64,000 nt of DNA from Streptomyces sp. NBC_00539 (GCF_036346105.1 NZ_CP107811.1:5351501-5415500), one strand, 5' to 3'; shown: positions 1-9,049, numbered from the stretch's first letter. Translations and numbers: made by a program. Notes: generated by a model from the sequence alone, not told the origin.

Positions 1-55
1 TCAAGGGCGACCGACGGCACCAGATGACCTGAGCGACCCGGCTCCCTCCGCGGAC
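1..55 (+). other. Left edge, possible 3' end of a plus-strand gene
   Basis: The third forward frame reads nine codons and then TGA at 30-32. This could be the tail of a gene that enters from the left and converges on tyrS. Too little is present to identify a product, and the assignment rests only on the convergent terminator that follows. Confidence 0.2.
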
Positions 56-60
56 GTGAC

Positions 61-100
61 GAAGGGGCCGGTACGGACGTCCGTCCGTACCGGCCCCTTC
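61..100. terminator. Bidirectional hairpin terminator 3' of tyrS
   Basis: Two perfect 17-base arms (61-77 and 84-100) flank a 6-base loop. The hairpin starts 16 bases beyond the tyrS stop codon and lacks a clear U-tract, as is common in streptomycetes. The symmetry would also let it stop transcription entering from the left edge. Confidence 0.8.
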
Positions 101-115
101 GCGCGCGGGGGCTCG

Positions 116-1381
116 TCAGCCCGTGATCTCGACCGCGGCCAGGTTCTTCTTGCCGCGGCGCAGTACGAGCCAGCGCCCGTGCAGCAGGTCCTCCGCGGCC
201 GGCACCGCGTCCTCGGCGGTCACCTTCACGTTGTTCACGTAGGCGCCGCCCTCCTTCACGGTCCTGCGGCCCGCGGACTTGCTCGCGACCAGGCCCGTCT
301 CCGCGAAGAGGTCCACGACCGGGGCGAGCTCCGCGACCCGGGCGTGCGGCAGCTCCGACAGGGCCGCGGCCAGTGTCGCCCGGTCCAGGTCGGCCAGCTC
401 GCCCTGGCCGAACAGCGCCTTCGAGGCGGCGATCACGGCGGCGCACTGGCCGGCTCCGTGCACCAGCGTCGTCAGCTCCTCCGCCAGCGCCCGCTGGGCG
501 GCGCGCGCCTGCGGCCGCTCGGCGGTCTGCTTCTCCAGCTCCTCCAGTTCCTCGCGGGACTTGAAGGACAGGATCCGCATGTAGCCCGAGATGTCCCGGT
601 CGTCCACGTTCAGCCAGAACTGGTAGAACGCGTACGGGGTGGTCATCTCCGGGTCGAGCCAGACGGCCCCGCCCTCGGTCTTGCCGAACTTCGTACCGTC
701 CGACTTGACCATCAGCGGCGTCGCCAGCGCGTGCACCTGGGCCTGCGGCTCCATGCGGTGGATCAGGTCCAGGCCGGCCGTCAGGTTGCCCCACTGGTCC
801 GAGCCGCCCTGCTGGAGGGTGCAGCCGTAGCGGCGGTACAGCTCCAGGAAGTCCATGCCCTGGAGCAACTGGTAGCTGAACTCGGTGTAGCTGATGCCCT
901 GGTCGGATTCCAGCCGCTTGGCGACCGAGTCCTTCGTGAGCATCTTGTTGACGCGGAAGTGCTTGCCGATGTCCCGCAGGAACTCGATGGCGGACATCCC
1001 CGCCGTCCAGTCCAGGTTGTTGACCATGACCGCCGCGTTCTCGCCCTCGAAGGACAGGAACGGCTCGATCTGCGTACGCAGCCGCGTCACCCAGTTCGCG
1101 ACCGTCTCCGGGTCGTTCAGGGTGCGCTCGGCGGTCGGTCGCGGGTCACCGATCTGCCCGGTGGCCCCGCCGACCAGCGCCAGCGGCCGGTGACCGGCCT
1201 GCTGGAGCCGGCGCACCGTGAGGACCTGCACCAGGTGCCCCACGTGCAGCGAGGCCGCCGTCGGGTCGAATCCGCAATAGAACGTGACAGGACCGTCCGC
1301 GAACGCCTTGCGCAGCGCTTCTTCGTCGGTGGACTGGGCGAACAGCCCGCGCCACTTCAGTTCGTCGACGATGTCCGTCAC
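116..1381 (-). CDS. tyrS: Tyrosyl-tRNA synthetase
   Basis: Class I aminoacyl-tRNA synthetase that charges tRNA-Tyr in the cytoplasm. The 421-residue length is normal for bacterial TyrS. The HIGH-type signature HVGHL lies at residues 46-50 and the KMSKS-equivalent KFGKT at 231-235. The C-terminus carries an S4-like RNA-binding segment ([14 protein letters not shown]). The GTG start at 1381 is chosen because AAGGAGAG precedes it at good spacing; the open frame continues upstream through the antisense of the next gene and is not coding there. It lies downstream of pmbA on the same strand with a short gap, so readthrough is possible. The T-box or leader control seen in other bacteria is not visible in the 77-base gap. 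Confidence 0.97.
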   Translation of the reverse strand: MTDIVDELKWRGLFAQSTDEEALRKAFADGPVTFYCGFDPTAASLHVGHLVQVLTVRRLQQAGHRPLALVGGATGQIGDPRPTAERTLNDPETVANWVTRLRTQIEPFLSFEGENAAVMVNNLDWTAGMSAIEFLRDIGKHFRVNKMLTKDSVAKRLESDQGISYTEFSYQLLQGMDFLELYRRYGCTLQQGGSDQWGNLTAGLDLIHRMEPQAQVHALATPLMVKSDGTKFGKTEGGAVWLDPEMTTPYAFYQFWLNVDDRDISGYMRILSFKSREELEELEKQTAERPQARAAQRALAEELTTLVHGAGQCAAVIAASKALFGQGELADLDRATLAAALSELPHARVAELAPVVDLFAETGLVASKSAGRRTVKEGGAYVNNVKVTAEDAVPAAEDLLHGRWLVLRRGKKNLAAVEITG

Positions 1382-1458
1382 GGTCGTGACTCTCCTTGAA
1401 CGAGATGAACCAGATGAAGAGGGTTTCCCCGCCAGTCTAGGCGGGCGGGGAGGGCCCC

Positions 1459-2859
1459 TCAGACGCCCTTGCTGACTGAGCTCATGTTGAAGTCCGGGAT
1501 CCGCAGGGCCGGCATCGCGGTGCGGGTGAACCAGTCGCTCCACTCGCGCGGCAGGGTCTTCTCGGTCCGGCCGGCCTCCGTGGCCCGCGACAGCAGGTCC
1601 ACGGGGGACTCGTTGAACCGGAAGTTGTTGACCTCGCCGATGACCTCGCCGTTCTCCACGAGGTACACGCCGTCCCGGGTCAGGCCCGTGAGCAGCAGCG
1701 TCGCCGGGTCGACCTCGCGGATGTACCAGAGGCAGGTCAGCAGCAGGCCGCGCCCCTGGTGGCCGGTGCCCGCCACCATCTCCTCCAGCGACTTCTCCCC
1801 GCCCCCGTCCAGGATCAGGTTCCCGAAGCCGGGGGAGAGCGGGAGCCCGGTCAGGTCCGCGCTGTGCCGGGTCGTCGTCAGCCGGGTGAGCTCGCCGCCG
1901 CTCATCCACTCCGTGGCCGGGACCGGAAGGCCGTTGTCGAACACCGAGGCGTCGTCGCCGGAGCTGTGTGCGATCACGAACGGCGCGGACTCCAGGCCCG
2001 CCGCGTTCGGGTCGCTGCGCAGCGTCAGCGGCAGCCGGGACAGCCGCTCACCGATCCGGGTGCCGCCGCCGGGCTTGGAGAACACCGTCCGGCCCTCCAC
2101 CGCGTCCCGGGCCGCCGCCGACCACATCTGATAGATCAGCAGGTCCGCCACGGCCGTCGGCGGCAGCAGGGTCTCGTACCGCCCGGCCGGCAGGTCGAAG
2201 CGGCGCTCCGCCCATCCCAGGCGTACGGCGAGCTCCGCGTCCAGCGCGGTCGGGTCGACGTCCTTGAAGTCCCGCGTGGCGCGGCCGGCCCACGCCGAGC
2301 GCTGGCGGTCCGGTGACTTCGCGTTCAGCTCCAGCGTGCCGTTCGGCTGGTCGTGGCGCAGCCGCAGCCCCGTCGAGGTGCCGACGTAGGTGGAGACCAG
2401 CTCGTGATTGGCGAAGCCGTACAGCTCCCGGCCGCCCGCGCGGGCCCGGGCGAAGGCCTCGCCGAGGGCCGGGGCGAAGTCCGTGAACACCGCCGAGGAG
2501 GTCTCGGCCGGGGCGTCGGTGAAGTCCGGCGAGGCCGGGGTGCCGGTGACCAGGGGCTGGGCGTCCTCCGCCGGTGCCGCGTTCCGCGCGGCCGCCTCGG
2601 CTGCGCGCACCAGCGGCTCCAGGTCGGCCGCGGTGACGGCGGAGCGCGACACGACCCCCGAGGCCGTGCCCTCCTTGCCGTCGACGGTGGCGATGACCGT
2701 CAGGGTCCGGCCGCGGGTGACGCCGTTGGTGGTGAGCGCGTTGCCCGCCCAGCGCAGGTTGGCCGTCGACTCCTCGTCGGCGATGACGACGCAGCCGTCG
2801 GCGGTGGACAGCTCCAGGGCCCGCTCGACGATCTCGTGGGGCTTGGTACGAACCGACAT
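1459..2859 (-). CDS. pmbA: TldE/PmbA-family metalloprotease partner subunit
   Basis: A 466-residue TldE (PmbA)-like protein, the non-catalytic partner of TldD in a heteromeric zinc protease. In E. coli this pair trims leader peptides such as that of microcin B17 and degrades unfolded peptides. The family signature regions are present across the whole length, but there is no HExxxH zinc motif, as expected for the E subunit. The ATG at 2859 overlaps the TGA of tldD by one base (TGATG), implying translational coupling and equal stoichiometry. No RiPP precursor gene is evident nearby, so the substrate is unknown. Cytoplasmic; no signal peptide. Confidence 0.9.
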   Translation of the reverse strand: MSVRTKPHEIVERALELSTADGCVVIADEESTANLRWAGNALTTNGVTRGRTLTVIATVDGKEGTASGVVSRSAVTAADLEPLVRAAEAAARNAAPAEDAQPLVTGTPASPDFTDAPAETSSAVFTDFAPALGEAFARARAGGRELYGFANHELVSTYVGTSTGLRLRHDQPNGTLELNAKSPDRQRSAWAGRATRDFKDVDPTALDAELAVRLGWAERRFDLPAGRYETLLPPTAVADLLIYQMWSAAARDAVEGRTVFSKPGGGTRIGERLSRLPLTLRSDPNAAGLESAPFVIAHSSGDDASVFDNGLPVPATEWMSGGELTRLTTTRHSADLTGLPLSPGFGNLILDGGGEKSLEEMVAGTGHQGRGLLLTCLWYIREVDPATLLLTGLTRDGVYLVENGEVIGEVNNFRFNESPVDLLSRATEAGRTEKTLPREWSDWFTRTAMPALRIPDFNMSSVSKGV

Positions 2860-4382
2860 CAGCGTCCGGCCTCCTGGGTCGTGTTCAAGATGTTCACGTC
2901 ACGGAACAGCGCCGACGGGCAGCCGTGGGACACGGACGCGACCTGGCCCGGCTGTGCCTTGCCGCAGTTGAAGGCGCCGCCCAGCACGTACGTCTGCGGG
3001 CCGCCCACCTTCTCCATCGAGCCCCAGAACTCGGTGGTCGTCGCCTGGTAGGCCACGTCGCGCAGCTGCCCGGCCAGCCTGCCGTTCTCGATCCGGAAGA
3101 ACCGCTGCCCGGTGAACTGGAAGTTGTAGCGCTGCATGTCGATCGACCAGGAGCGGTCGCCGACCACGTAGATCCCGCGCTCCACCCCGCCGATCAGGTC
3201 CTCCGTGGACAGGCCGCCCGGATCGGGCTGGAGCGAGACGTTCGCCATCCGCTGCACCGGCACGTGGCCCGGCGAGTCCGCGAACGCACAGCCGTTGGAG
3301 CGCCCCAGCCCGGTCAGCTTCGCGATCCGCCGGTCCAGCTGGTAGCCGACCAGGGTGCCGTCCTTGACCAGGTCCCAGCTCTGCGCCTCGACGCCCTCGT
3401 CGTCGTAACCGATCGTTGCCAGGCCGTGCTCCGCCGTGCGGTCACCGGTCACGTTCATGATCGAGGAGCCGTACTTGAGCTCGCCCAGCTGGTCGAAGGT
3501 GGCGAAGGAGGTCCCCGCGTACGCCGCCTCGTACCCGAGCGCCCGGTCCAGCTCGGTGGCGTGCCCGATGGACTCGTGGATGGTCAGCCACAGGTTGGAC
3601 GGGTCCACGACCAGGTCGTAGCGTCCGGCCTCCACGCCGGGCGCCCGCATCTTCTCGGCGAGCAGGCCGGGGATCTGCTCCAGCTCGGAGTCCCAGTCCC
3701 AGCCGGTGCCCGTCAGGTACTCCCAGCCGCGCCCGGCCGGCGGGGCGATGGTGCGCATCGAGTCGAACTCGCCGGTGGAGGCGTTGACGGCGACCGCGGT
3801 GAGCTGGGGGTGGATCCGTACCCGCTGCTGGGTGGTGGAGGTGCCGGAGGTGTCGGCGTAGAACTTGTTCTCGTGGACGGCCAGCAGCGACGCGTCGACG
3901 TGTGTCACGCCGTCGGCCGCCAGGAGCCGCGCGCTCCACTCGGCCAGCAGGGCCGCCTTCTCCGCGTCCGGCACCTCGAACGGGTTCACGTCGTAGGCGG
4001 AGATCCAGGTCCGCTCGGCGTGCACCGGCTCCTCGGCGAGCTCCACCCGCTCCGTCGAACCCGCGGCCTTGAGCACCTGCGCCGACAGCTTGGCCATGGC
4101 CACGGCCTGCGAGGCCACCTTCGCCGCGCCGTCCATGGTCAGGTCGACGCCGGAGGCGAAGCCCCAGCTGCCGCCGTGCACCACGCGCACCGCGTAGCCG
4201 AGGTCGGTGGTGTCCGAACTGCCGGAGGGCTTGGCGTCGCGCAGCCGCCAGGAGGCGCTGCGGATCCGCTCCAGCCGGAAGTCGGCGTGGTCGGAGCCCA
4301 GCGCGCGCGCCCGCGCGAGCGCCGCGTCGGCGAGCGCCCGCAAGGGCAGCGCGGTGAAAGCCGCGTCGATGGAATGGGGCAC
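2859..4382 (-). CDS. tldD: TldD-family zinc metalloprotease
   Basis: The 507-residue catalytic subunit of the TldD/TldE protease. The diagnostic HExxxH zinc motif (HESIGH) is at residues 269-274, and a C-terminal Cys in the FNCGKA segment matches the third zinc ligand of the family. The GTG start at 4382 is supported by a GGGAGGAA ribosome-binding site seven to eight bases upstream. It is the first gene of a pair with pmbA, and probably of a run reaching tyrS. It diverges from fabG, with 186 bases between them holding an inverted repeat (4454-4472). Role from family knowledge: proteolysis of unstructured or leader peptides. Confidence 0.93.
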   Translation of the reverse strand: MPHSIDAAFTALPLRALADAALARARALGSDHADFRLERIRSASWRLRDAKPSGSSDTTDLGYAVRVVHGGSWGFASGVDLTMDGAAKVASQAVAMAKLSAQVLKAAGSTERVELAEEPVHAERTWISAYDVNPFEVPDAEKAALLAEWSARLLAADGVTHVDASLLAVHENKFYADTSGTSTTQQRVRIHPQLTAVAVNASTGEFDSMRTIAPPAGRGWEYLTGTGWDWDSELEQIPGLLAEKMRAPGVEAGRYDLVVDPSNLWLTIHESIGHATELDRALGYEAAYAGTSFATFDQLGELKYGSSIMNVTGDRTAEHGLATIGYDDEGVEAQSWDLVKDGTLVGYQLDRRIAKLTGLGRSNGCAFADSPGHVPVQRMANVSLQPDPGGLSTEDLIGGVERGIYVVGDRSWSIDMQRYNFQFTGQRFFRIENGRLAGQLRDVAYQATTTEFWGSMEKVGGPQTYVLGGAFNCGKAQPGQVASVSHGCPSALFRDVNILNTTQEAGR

Positions 4383-4453
4383 GTCAATTCCTCCCGGGGT
4401 CGGGGCCGGTCGCCCCGATCATGTCGCGCCCGGGGCCGTTGTGCACACTTCTT

Positions 4454-4472
4454 TCTGTAGAGACTCCACAGA
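4454..4472. promoter_or_regulatory. Imperfect palindrome between tldD and fabG
   Basis: Sixteen of 19 positions of TCTGTAGAGACTCCACAGA are symmetric. It lies in the shared divergent promoter region, about 70 bases from tldD and 97 from fabG. It looks like a dimeric regulator site, but I do not recognise the regulator. Confidence 0.4.
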
Positions 4473-4568
4473 GGCTGCGGCAAGGCCCTGTCGGGCCCCG
4501 ATTCTCCTTATCCAGGGCGGGACCGATAGGTTTTTGTTCATCACACAGCTAAGCGAAAGGGTGATCCG

Positions 4569-5288
4569 TTGAGCCGCTCGGTTCTCGTCACCGGAGGAAA
4601 CCGGGGCATCGGCCTCGCCATCGCCCGAGTCTTCGCGGAGGCGGGCGACAAGGTCGCGATCACGTACCGGTCCGGCGAGCCGCCGCAGGAGCTCGCCTCG
4701 CTGGGTGTCCTGGCGGTCCGCTGCGACATCACCGACTCGGAGCAGGTGGAGCAGGCCTACAAGGAGATCGAGGACAAGCACGGCGCGGTCGAGGTGCTGG
4801 TGGCCAACGCCGGCATCACCAAGGACACGCTGCTCATGCGGATGTCCGAGGAGGACTTCGCGTCCGTCGTCGACACCAACCTCACCGGCACGTTCCGGGT
4901 CGTCAAGCGGGCCAACCGCGGGATGCTGCGCGCCAAGAAGGGCCGCGTCGTCCTGATCTCCTCGGTCGTCGGTCTCCTCGGAGCGGCCGGCCAGGCCAAC
5001 TACGCCGCCTCGAAGGCCGCCCTCGTGGGCTTCGCCCGCTCGCTCGCCCGTGAGCTCGGATCCCGCAACATCACCTTCAACGTCGTCGCCCCCGGTTTCG
5101 TGGACACCGACATGACGAAGGTGCTCACCGACGAGCAGCGCGCGGCCATCGTGGGCCAGGTGCCCCTGGGCCGCTACGCGCAGCCCGAGGAGGTCGCGGC
5201 GGCCGTGAGCTTCCTGGCGTCCGACAACGCCGCGTACATCACCGGAGCCGTCATTCCCGTAGACGGCGGATTGGGCATGGGTCACTGA
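4569..5288 (+). CDS. fabG: 3-oxoacyl-ACP reductase
   Basis: NADPH-dependent reduction of 3-ketoacyl-ACP in type II fatty acid synthesis. The 239-residue protein is a classical SDR: TGGNRGIG nucleotide motif at residues 8-15, NAG motif, catalytic Ser in the ISSVVG segment, and catalytic YAASK. The start is TTG at 4569, preceded by AAAGGGTG; an ATG start would lose the nucleotide-binding motif. It is followed by fabI after five bases, so the two elongation-cycle reductases are almost certainly co-transcribed. The final residues form the typical GG-terminated tetramer tail. Confidence 0.95.
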   Translation: MSRSVLVTGGNRGIGLAIARVFAEAGDKVAITYRSGEPPQELASLGVLAVRCDITDSEQVEQAYKEIEDKHGAVEVLVANAGITKDTLLMRMSEEDFASVVDTNLTGTFRVVKRANRGMLRAKKGRVVLISSVVGLLGAAGQANYAASKAALVGFARSLARELGSRNITFNVVAPGFVDTDMTKVLTDEQRAAIVGQVPLGRYAQPEEVAAAVSFLASDNAAYITGAVIPVDGGLGMGH

Positions 5289-5293
5289 TCACC

Positions 5294-6064
5294 ATGAGTG
5301 GAATTCTCGAAGGCAAGCGCATCCTCATCACGGGGGTGCTGATGGAGTCGTCCATCGCCTTCCATGCCGCCAAGCTGGCCCAGGAGCAGGGCGCCGAAGT
5401 CATCCTCACGGCGTGGCCGCGCCCCTCGCTGACCGAGCGCATCGCCAAGAAGCTGCCCAAGCCGGTCAAGGTGATCGAGCTCGACGTCACCAACGAGGAG
5501 CACCTGGCCCGCCTGGAGCAGCTCGTCCGCGACGAGCTCGGCGGCCTGGACGGGGTCGTCCACTCCATCGGCTTCGCGCCGCAGGACGCCCTGGGCGGCA
5601 ACTTCCTGAACACCCCGTTCGAGTCGGTCGCCACCGCCATGCACGTCTCGGCGTTCTCGCTGAAGTCGCTCACCATGGCCTGCAAGCCGCTGTTCCCGCA
5701 CGAGGGCGCGGCCGTCGTCGGCCTGACCTTCGACGCGCAGTTCGCCTGGCCGCAGTACGACTGGATGGGCCCGGCGAAGGCCGCGCTGGAGGCCACGAGC
5801 CGCTACCTCGCCCGTGACCTGGGCAAGGAGAACATCCGCTGCAACCTGGTCTCGGCCGGTCCGCTCGGCTCGATGGCCGCGAAGTCCATCCCGGGCTTCT
5901 CCGACCTGGCCGACGTGTGGAACTCCCGCTCCATGCTGGAGTGGGACATGAGCGACCCGGAGCCGACGGGCCGGGCCATCGTGGCCCTGCTCTCCGACTG
6001 GTTCCCGAAGACCACGGGCGAGATCGTCCACGTGGACGGCGGCCTGCACGCCATGGGCGCCTGA
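5294..6064 (+). CDS. fabI: Enoyl-ACP reductase (FabI/InhA type)
   Basis: NADH-dependent enoyl-ACP reductase catalysing the last step of each fatty-acid elongation cycle, and the actinobacterial counterpart of InhA. It has 256 residues. The atypical glycine-rich segment ITGVLMESSIA replaces the usual TGxxxGIG, as in InhA. The catalytic Y-x6-K pair is present (YDWMGPAK). The ATG at 5294 follows the fabG stop by five bases. In mycobacteria the equivalent pair (mabA-inhA) is an operon and isoniazid/triclosan target; only the family match is visible here. A perfect hairpin terminator follows. Confidence 0.95.
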   Translation: MSGILEGKRILITGVLMESSIAFHAAKLAQEQGAEVILTAWPRPSLTERIAKKLPKPVKVIELDVTNEEHLARLEQLVRDELGGLDGVVHSIGFAPQDALGGNFLNTPFESVATAMHVSAFSLKSLTMACKPLFPHEGAAVVGLTFDAQFAWPQYDWMGPAKAALEATSRYLARDLGKENIRCNLVSAGPLGSMAAKSIPGFSDLADVWNSRSMLEWDMSDPEPTGRAIVALLSDWFPKTTGEIVHVDGGLHAMGA

Positions 6065-6085
6065 CCTCCGCCCCCTTACGTCCGT

Positions 6086-6131
6086 ACGGCGGTGGCCGCG
6101 CTTCCCCCCGGGGAGGCGCGGCCACCGCCGT
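6086..6131 (+). terminator. Hairpin terminator of fabG-fabI
   Basis: Perfect 16-base arms at 6086-6101 and 6116-6131 enclose a C/G-rich loop. The hairpin begins 22 bases after the fabI stop and is followed by TTTCGC. Confidence 0.85.
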
Positions 6132-6277
6132 TTCGCGCCTGGCGGGCACGGTTTCGCGGGGCGCTCGATCGGATGTTCGTCGTCTGACCGGATCTTCCCG
6201 AGTCGTAAACCGGGACATGTGCCTGCAAACTGACCGGGCCGGGATCTTCCCGGGTCCTTCGGGGAGGAGGTACGGGC

Positions 6278-6814
6278 GTGGGCGCGAGGCCGAGCCGAGC
6301 GGTATCACTGCTGGTCACCTCGGTGGCCCTGGCCGCCCTCCTGATCCCGGGAGCCGTCGCGCAGCCGGTCCCGGCCGCCGGGGAACAGGGAGTGGGGAGC
6401 CAGGGCATCGGGGGGCGGCCTCCCGAGGCCGTCGAGGGACAGGCCGTCGAAGGCCAGACCGTCGGGGGACAGACCGCCGGGGGACAGGCCCTCGAGGACG
6501 CGGGCCTCGTGGACCTGGCCGCCGTGGACCTGGACGAGATCCCCGCCGAGCCGCCCGTGCCGTCAAAACCGCCCGCCCGTGAGCTGTTCGGCGCCGACTG
6601 CGACACCGTGATCGAGGCCTCGCAGGTGACGGCGTACTGCCACAACAGCTTCCCGCGGACCGACCTGGTGCGGCTGCACGTGGAGTGCGACCGGTGGTGG
6701 GACATCGACGGGGACGGCGCGGCCGTCGCCGTGGGACCCGCCGGCCGGGCCGAGCTCACCGGCCGGTGCTGGAAGGAGGTCCGCTCGGCGTGGGTGAGCC
6801 ACGAGCCGGGCTGA
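6278..6814 (+). CDS. Secreted cysteine-containing protein of unknown function
   Basis: 178 residues with a GTG start at 6278 behind a strong GGGGAGGAGG. An N-terminal Sec signal peptide (hydrophobic core LLVTSVALAALLIPGAVA) appears to end near AQ-P at about residue 28. Residues about 35-70 are a low-complexity run built from degenerate VEGQ/VGGQ units of six to seven residues. The C-terminal domain (from about residue 100) has four cysteines and a compact acidic CDRWWDIDGDG segment, consistent with two disulfides outside the membrane. I do not recognise the family. It is monocistronic and converges on the GntR gene with only eight bases between stops. Confidence 0.72.
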   Translation: MGARPSRAVSLLVTSVALAALLIPGAVAQPVPAAGEQGVGSQGIGGRPPEAVEGQAVEGQTVGGQTAGGQALEDAGLVDLAAVDLDEIPAEPPVPSKPPARELFGADCDTVIEASQVTAYCHNSFPRTDLVRLHVECDRWWDIDGDGAAVAVGPAGRAELTGRCWKEVRSAWVSHEPG

Positions 6815-6822
6815 CCTGACGG

Positions 6823-7494
6823 CTACTGCCCCCGCAGGCAGGCGAACGGATAGCCCGCCGCCTCCGACGCGGCCGTGTCCGCGTCCCCGCGCCGGATCGC
6901 CTCGATCAGCCGGGCGTGGTCCATGTGCGTCTGGGGGGTCAGCTCCGGCCCGACGTCCGCCCGCAGCCAGTCCGCCACCAGGTCGCCCAGGTCCGCGTAC
7001 AGGCCCACCAGCACCTCGTTGTGCGAGGCCGTCACCACCGCCATGTGCAGGCTGACGTCCGCCGCCACGAACAGCTCCGCGTCCCCGCTGCGCCAGGCCT
7101 CCTCGCGCCGGGCCAGCAGCGCGTCCAGCTGGTCGAGGTCCCGTTCGGTGCGGCGCTCCGCCGCCAGCCGGGCCGCCGAGGACTCCAGCGTGGAGCGCAG
7201 CTCGGCGATGTGCCGGGGGTCGGCGCCCGCGAAGCGGCGGTGCATCACCCCGGCCAGCTCGCTGGTGGCGAGGACGTAGGTGCCCGAGCCCTGGCGGATG
7301 TCGAGGAGGCCGTTGTGGGCGAGGGCCCGGACGGCCTCCCGCACCGTGTTGCGGGCGACGCCCAGTAGCTCGACCAGCTCGGGTTCGGTGGGGATCCGGG
7401 CGCCCACGGGCCACTCACCGGAGGTGATCTGGTTCCTGAGCTGGGCGATCACCTGGTCGACGAGCGCGGATCGCCGGGGCGAGGTCAGCGGCAT
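6823..7494 (-). CDS. GntR/FadR-family transcriptional regulator
   Basis: 223-residue regulator with an N-terminal winged helix-turn-helix (about residues 8-70, motif LGVARNTVREAVRALAHNGL) and a C-terminal all-helical FCD ligand-binding domain of the FadR subfamily. The His of SLHMAVV and later acidic residues match the FCD metal site. The ATG at 7494 is chosen for the preceding GGAGAGGA. It is divergent from the MFS gene; a perfect inverted repeat (7557-7571) in the 90-base gap is probably its operator, so it likely represses the transporter and itself until an unknown carboxylate-type ligand binds. Confidence 0.9.
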   Translation of the reverse strand: MPLTSPRRSALVDQVIAQLRNQITSGEWPVGARIPTEPELVELLGVARNTVREAVRALAHNGLLDIRQGSGTYVLATSELAGVMHRRFAGADPRHIAELRSTLESSAARLAAERRTERDLDQLDALLARREEAWRSGDAELFVAADVSLHMAVVTASHNEVLVGLYADLGDLVADWLRADVGPELTPQTHMDHARLIEAIRRGDADTAASEAAGYPFACLRGQ

Positions 7495-7547
7495 GCGGTC
7501 GGGGTCCTCTCCGGACGTGGATGCGGAAGACGAGCGGTCCAGGAGAC

Positions 7548-7578
7548 TGGACAACCAATCATCCCATGATTCTATGAT
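7548..7578 (+). promoter_or_regulatory. MFS promoter with embedded GntR-type operator
   Basis: A perfect 6-3-6 inverted repeat, AATCATCCCATGATT at 7557-7571, lies between a TGGACA -35-like element (7548-7553) and a TATGAT -10 element (7573-7578). The spacer is 19 bases. The predicted transcription start falls at or next to the ATG at 7585, so the transporter mRNA may be leaderless. Binding at the repeat would occlude RNA polymerase. Confidence 0.65.
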
Positions 7579-7584
7579 GGAGCA

Positions 7585-8871
7585 ATGTCCGAGGATGAAG
7601 TCCAGACCGTGATCCGGCCCCAGACCGCCCGCACGGCGCCCCAGCAGCCGTCGGCCGCCTCCGCGAACGCCGAGCCGGCGTGGCTGGGACCCGTGCTCAT
7701 CGCCGGCATCGTCATCGCCGCCCTGAACCTGCGGCCCGCCATCACCAGCCTCGGAGCCCTGTTCGAAGAGACCCGCACCGGTCTGGGCATGAGCGGCACG
7801 GTCGCCGGGCTCATCACCTCGGTCCCCGCCCTCTGCTTCGCCGTCTTCGGCGTCACCGCACCGCGCCTCTCCCGGCGCTTCGGGCCGGCCGCCGTCGTCT
7901 GCGCGGGCATGGCCGCGGTCGCCGCCGGCCTGCTGATCCGGCCCTTCGCGACCGACGCCGCCGGGTTCCTCGCGGCCAGCGCCCTGTCCCTGGCCGGCAT
8001 AGCCCTGACCAACGTGCTGCTCCCGGTGATCATCAAGCGCTGGTTCCCGGACCGCGTCGGCACCATGACCGGCGTCTACTCGATGGCACTGGCGGCCGGC
8101 ACCTCCCTCGCCGCCGCCTCGACCGTCCCGCTCACCTCCGCCCTGGGCGGCAGCTGGCGCACCGGCCTGCTCGTCTGGGCCTTCCTCGCCGTCGCCGCCG
8201 TGCTGCCCTGGCTGCCCATCGCCGCCGCAGGCCGCAGGGCCAGGGGGGCCGCCCCCGCCGGGGCGGCCGCCGACACCGGCCCGCGCGTCGTGCGCAGCCG
8301 TACCGCCTGGGCCCTGGCCTGCTACTTCGGCCTCCAGGCCACCGGCGCCTACGTCACCATGGGCTGGCTCGCGCAGATCTTCCGCGACTCCGGGGTCTCC
8401 GCCTCCACGGCCGGCGTGCTGCTCGCCGTCACCATGTTCATGGGCGTCCCGCTCGCCTTCGTCATCCCCCGCCTCGCCGGCCGGATGCGCCACCAGGGCC
8501 CCATCGCCGTCACCCTCGGCCTCTTCGGGTTCCTCGGGTACGCCGGCCTCTGGCTCGCCCCCGCCGCCGGGGCCTGGGCCTGGGCGCTCCTGCTCGGCGT
8601 CTCCAACTGTGCCTTCCCGCTGGTCATCACCATGATCGGGCTGCGGGCCAAGTCGCCGGCCGGGGTCGTCAAGCTCTCCGCCTTCGCCCAGAGCGCCGGC
8701 TACCTCATCTCCCTCCCCGGCCCGCTGCTCATCGGCGCGCTCTACCAGCACAGCGGCGGCTGGGACCTGCCCCTGGCCCTCATGGCCGGGCTGCTGGTCC
8801 CGCAGATCGTGCTCGGCGTACTCGCCGGACGGGACCGGACGATCGAGGACGAATGCGGCATGGGACACTGA
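7585..8871 (+). CDS. CynX/NimT-type MFS transporter
   Basis: A 428-residue integral membrane protein of the major facilitator superfamily with about twelve hydrophobic segments and a polar N-terminal tail of about 35 residues. The LNLRPAITSLGAL sequence in TM1 and the RRFGP loop resemble the CynX/NimT (cyanate/2-nitroimidazole-like) subfamily. Substrate is not predictable. The ATG at 7585 follows GGAG very closely and may instead be the 5' end of a leaderless message. It is controlled by the divergent GntR regulator. A 39-codon membrane-protein gene starts six bases after the stop and is probably co-transcribed. Confidence 0.88.
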   Translation: MSEDEVQTVIRPQTARTAPQQPSAASANAEPAWLGPVLIAGIVIAALNLRPAITSLGALFEETRTGLGMSGTVAGLITSVPALCFAVFGVTAPRLSRRFGPAAVVCAGMAAVAAGLLIRPFATDAAGFLAASALSLAGIALTNVLLPVIIKRWFPDRVGTMTGVYSMALAAGTSLAAASTVPLTSALGGSWRTGLLVWAFLAVAAVLPWLPIAAAGRRARGAAPAGAAADTGPRVVRSRTAWALACYFGLQATGAYVTMGWLAQIFRDSGVSASTAGVLLAVTMFMGVPLAFVIPRLAGRMRHQGPIAVTLGLFGFLGYAGLWLAPAAGAWAWALLLGVSNCAFPLVITMIGLRAKSPAGVVKLSAFAQSAGYLISLPGPLLIGALYQHSGGWDLPLALMAGLLVPQIVLGVLAGRDRTIEDECGMGH

Positions 8872-8876
8872 GCGGC

Positions 8877-8996
8877 ATGTCGCCCGTACTCGAACCGAAC
8901 CCCCAGAACGGCCACAAGAAGCTCGGCCTCGTGCTGGGCGCGATGCTCGTCGTGACCGTCATCATCTCCGTGATCGCCACGCTCGCCTCCCCCTGA
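8877..8996 (+). CDS. Small single-pass membrane protein (39 aa)
   Basis: Starts at ATG 8877, five bases after the MFS stop codon, and ends at 8996. The product has a polar N-terminus (SPVLEPNPQNGHKKLG) and one C-terminal hydrophobic helix of about 20 residues, so it should sit in the membrane with a short cytoplasmic head. Proteins of this shape starting SGM- or MSP- are common small streptomycete membrane proteins as far as I recall. It may be an accessory peptide for the transporter or simply co-transcribed. Function unknown. Confidence 0.6.
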   Translation: MSPVLEPNPQNGHKKLGLVLGAMLVVTVIISVIATLASP

Positions 8997-9036
8997 CACC
9001 CGCCCCCGGCAGGTGCGGGGTGGGGAAAGCCCCCGT

Positions 9037-9049
9037 ACCCCTAGGGGGT
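9037..9049. promoter_or_regulatory. CCCCTAGGGG palindrome upstream of a small membrane protein
   Basis: A perfect 10-base palindrome, extended to ACCCC-TA-GGGGGT, lies 105 bases upstream of the next start codon. G/C-tract palindromes of this form resemble copper-sensor CsoR sites, but the similarity is loose and no copper gene is adjacent. Confidence 0.3.

Noticed and set aside
1382-1909. N-terminal extension of TyrS
   Set aside because: It reads antisense-frame Arg/Pro-rich sequence through pmbA. The GTG at 1381 has a good ribosome-binding site and normal TyrS length.
9037-9049. Definite CsoR copper operator
   Set aside because: The palindrome is shorter than known sites and no copper gene is adjacent, so it is kept only as a weak regulatory candidate.
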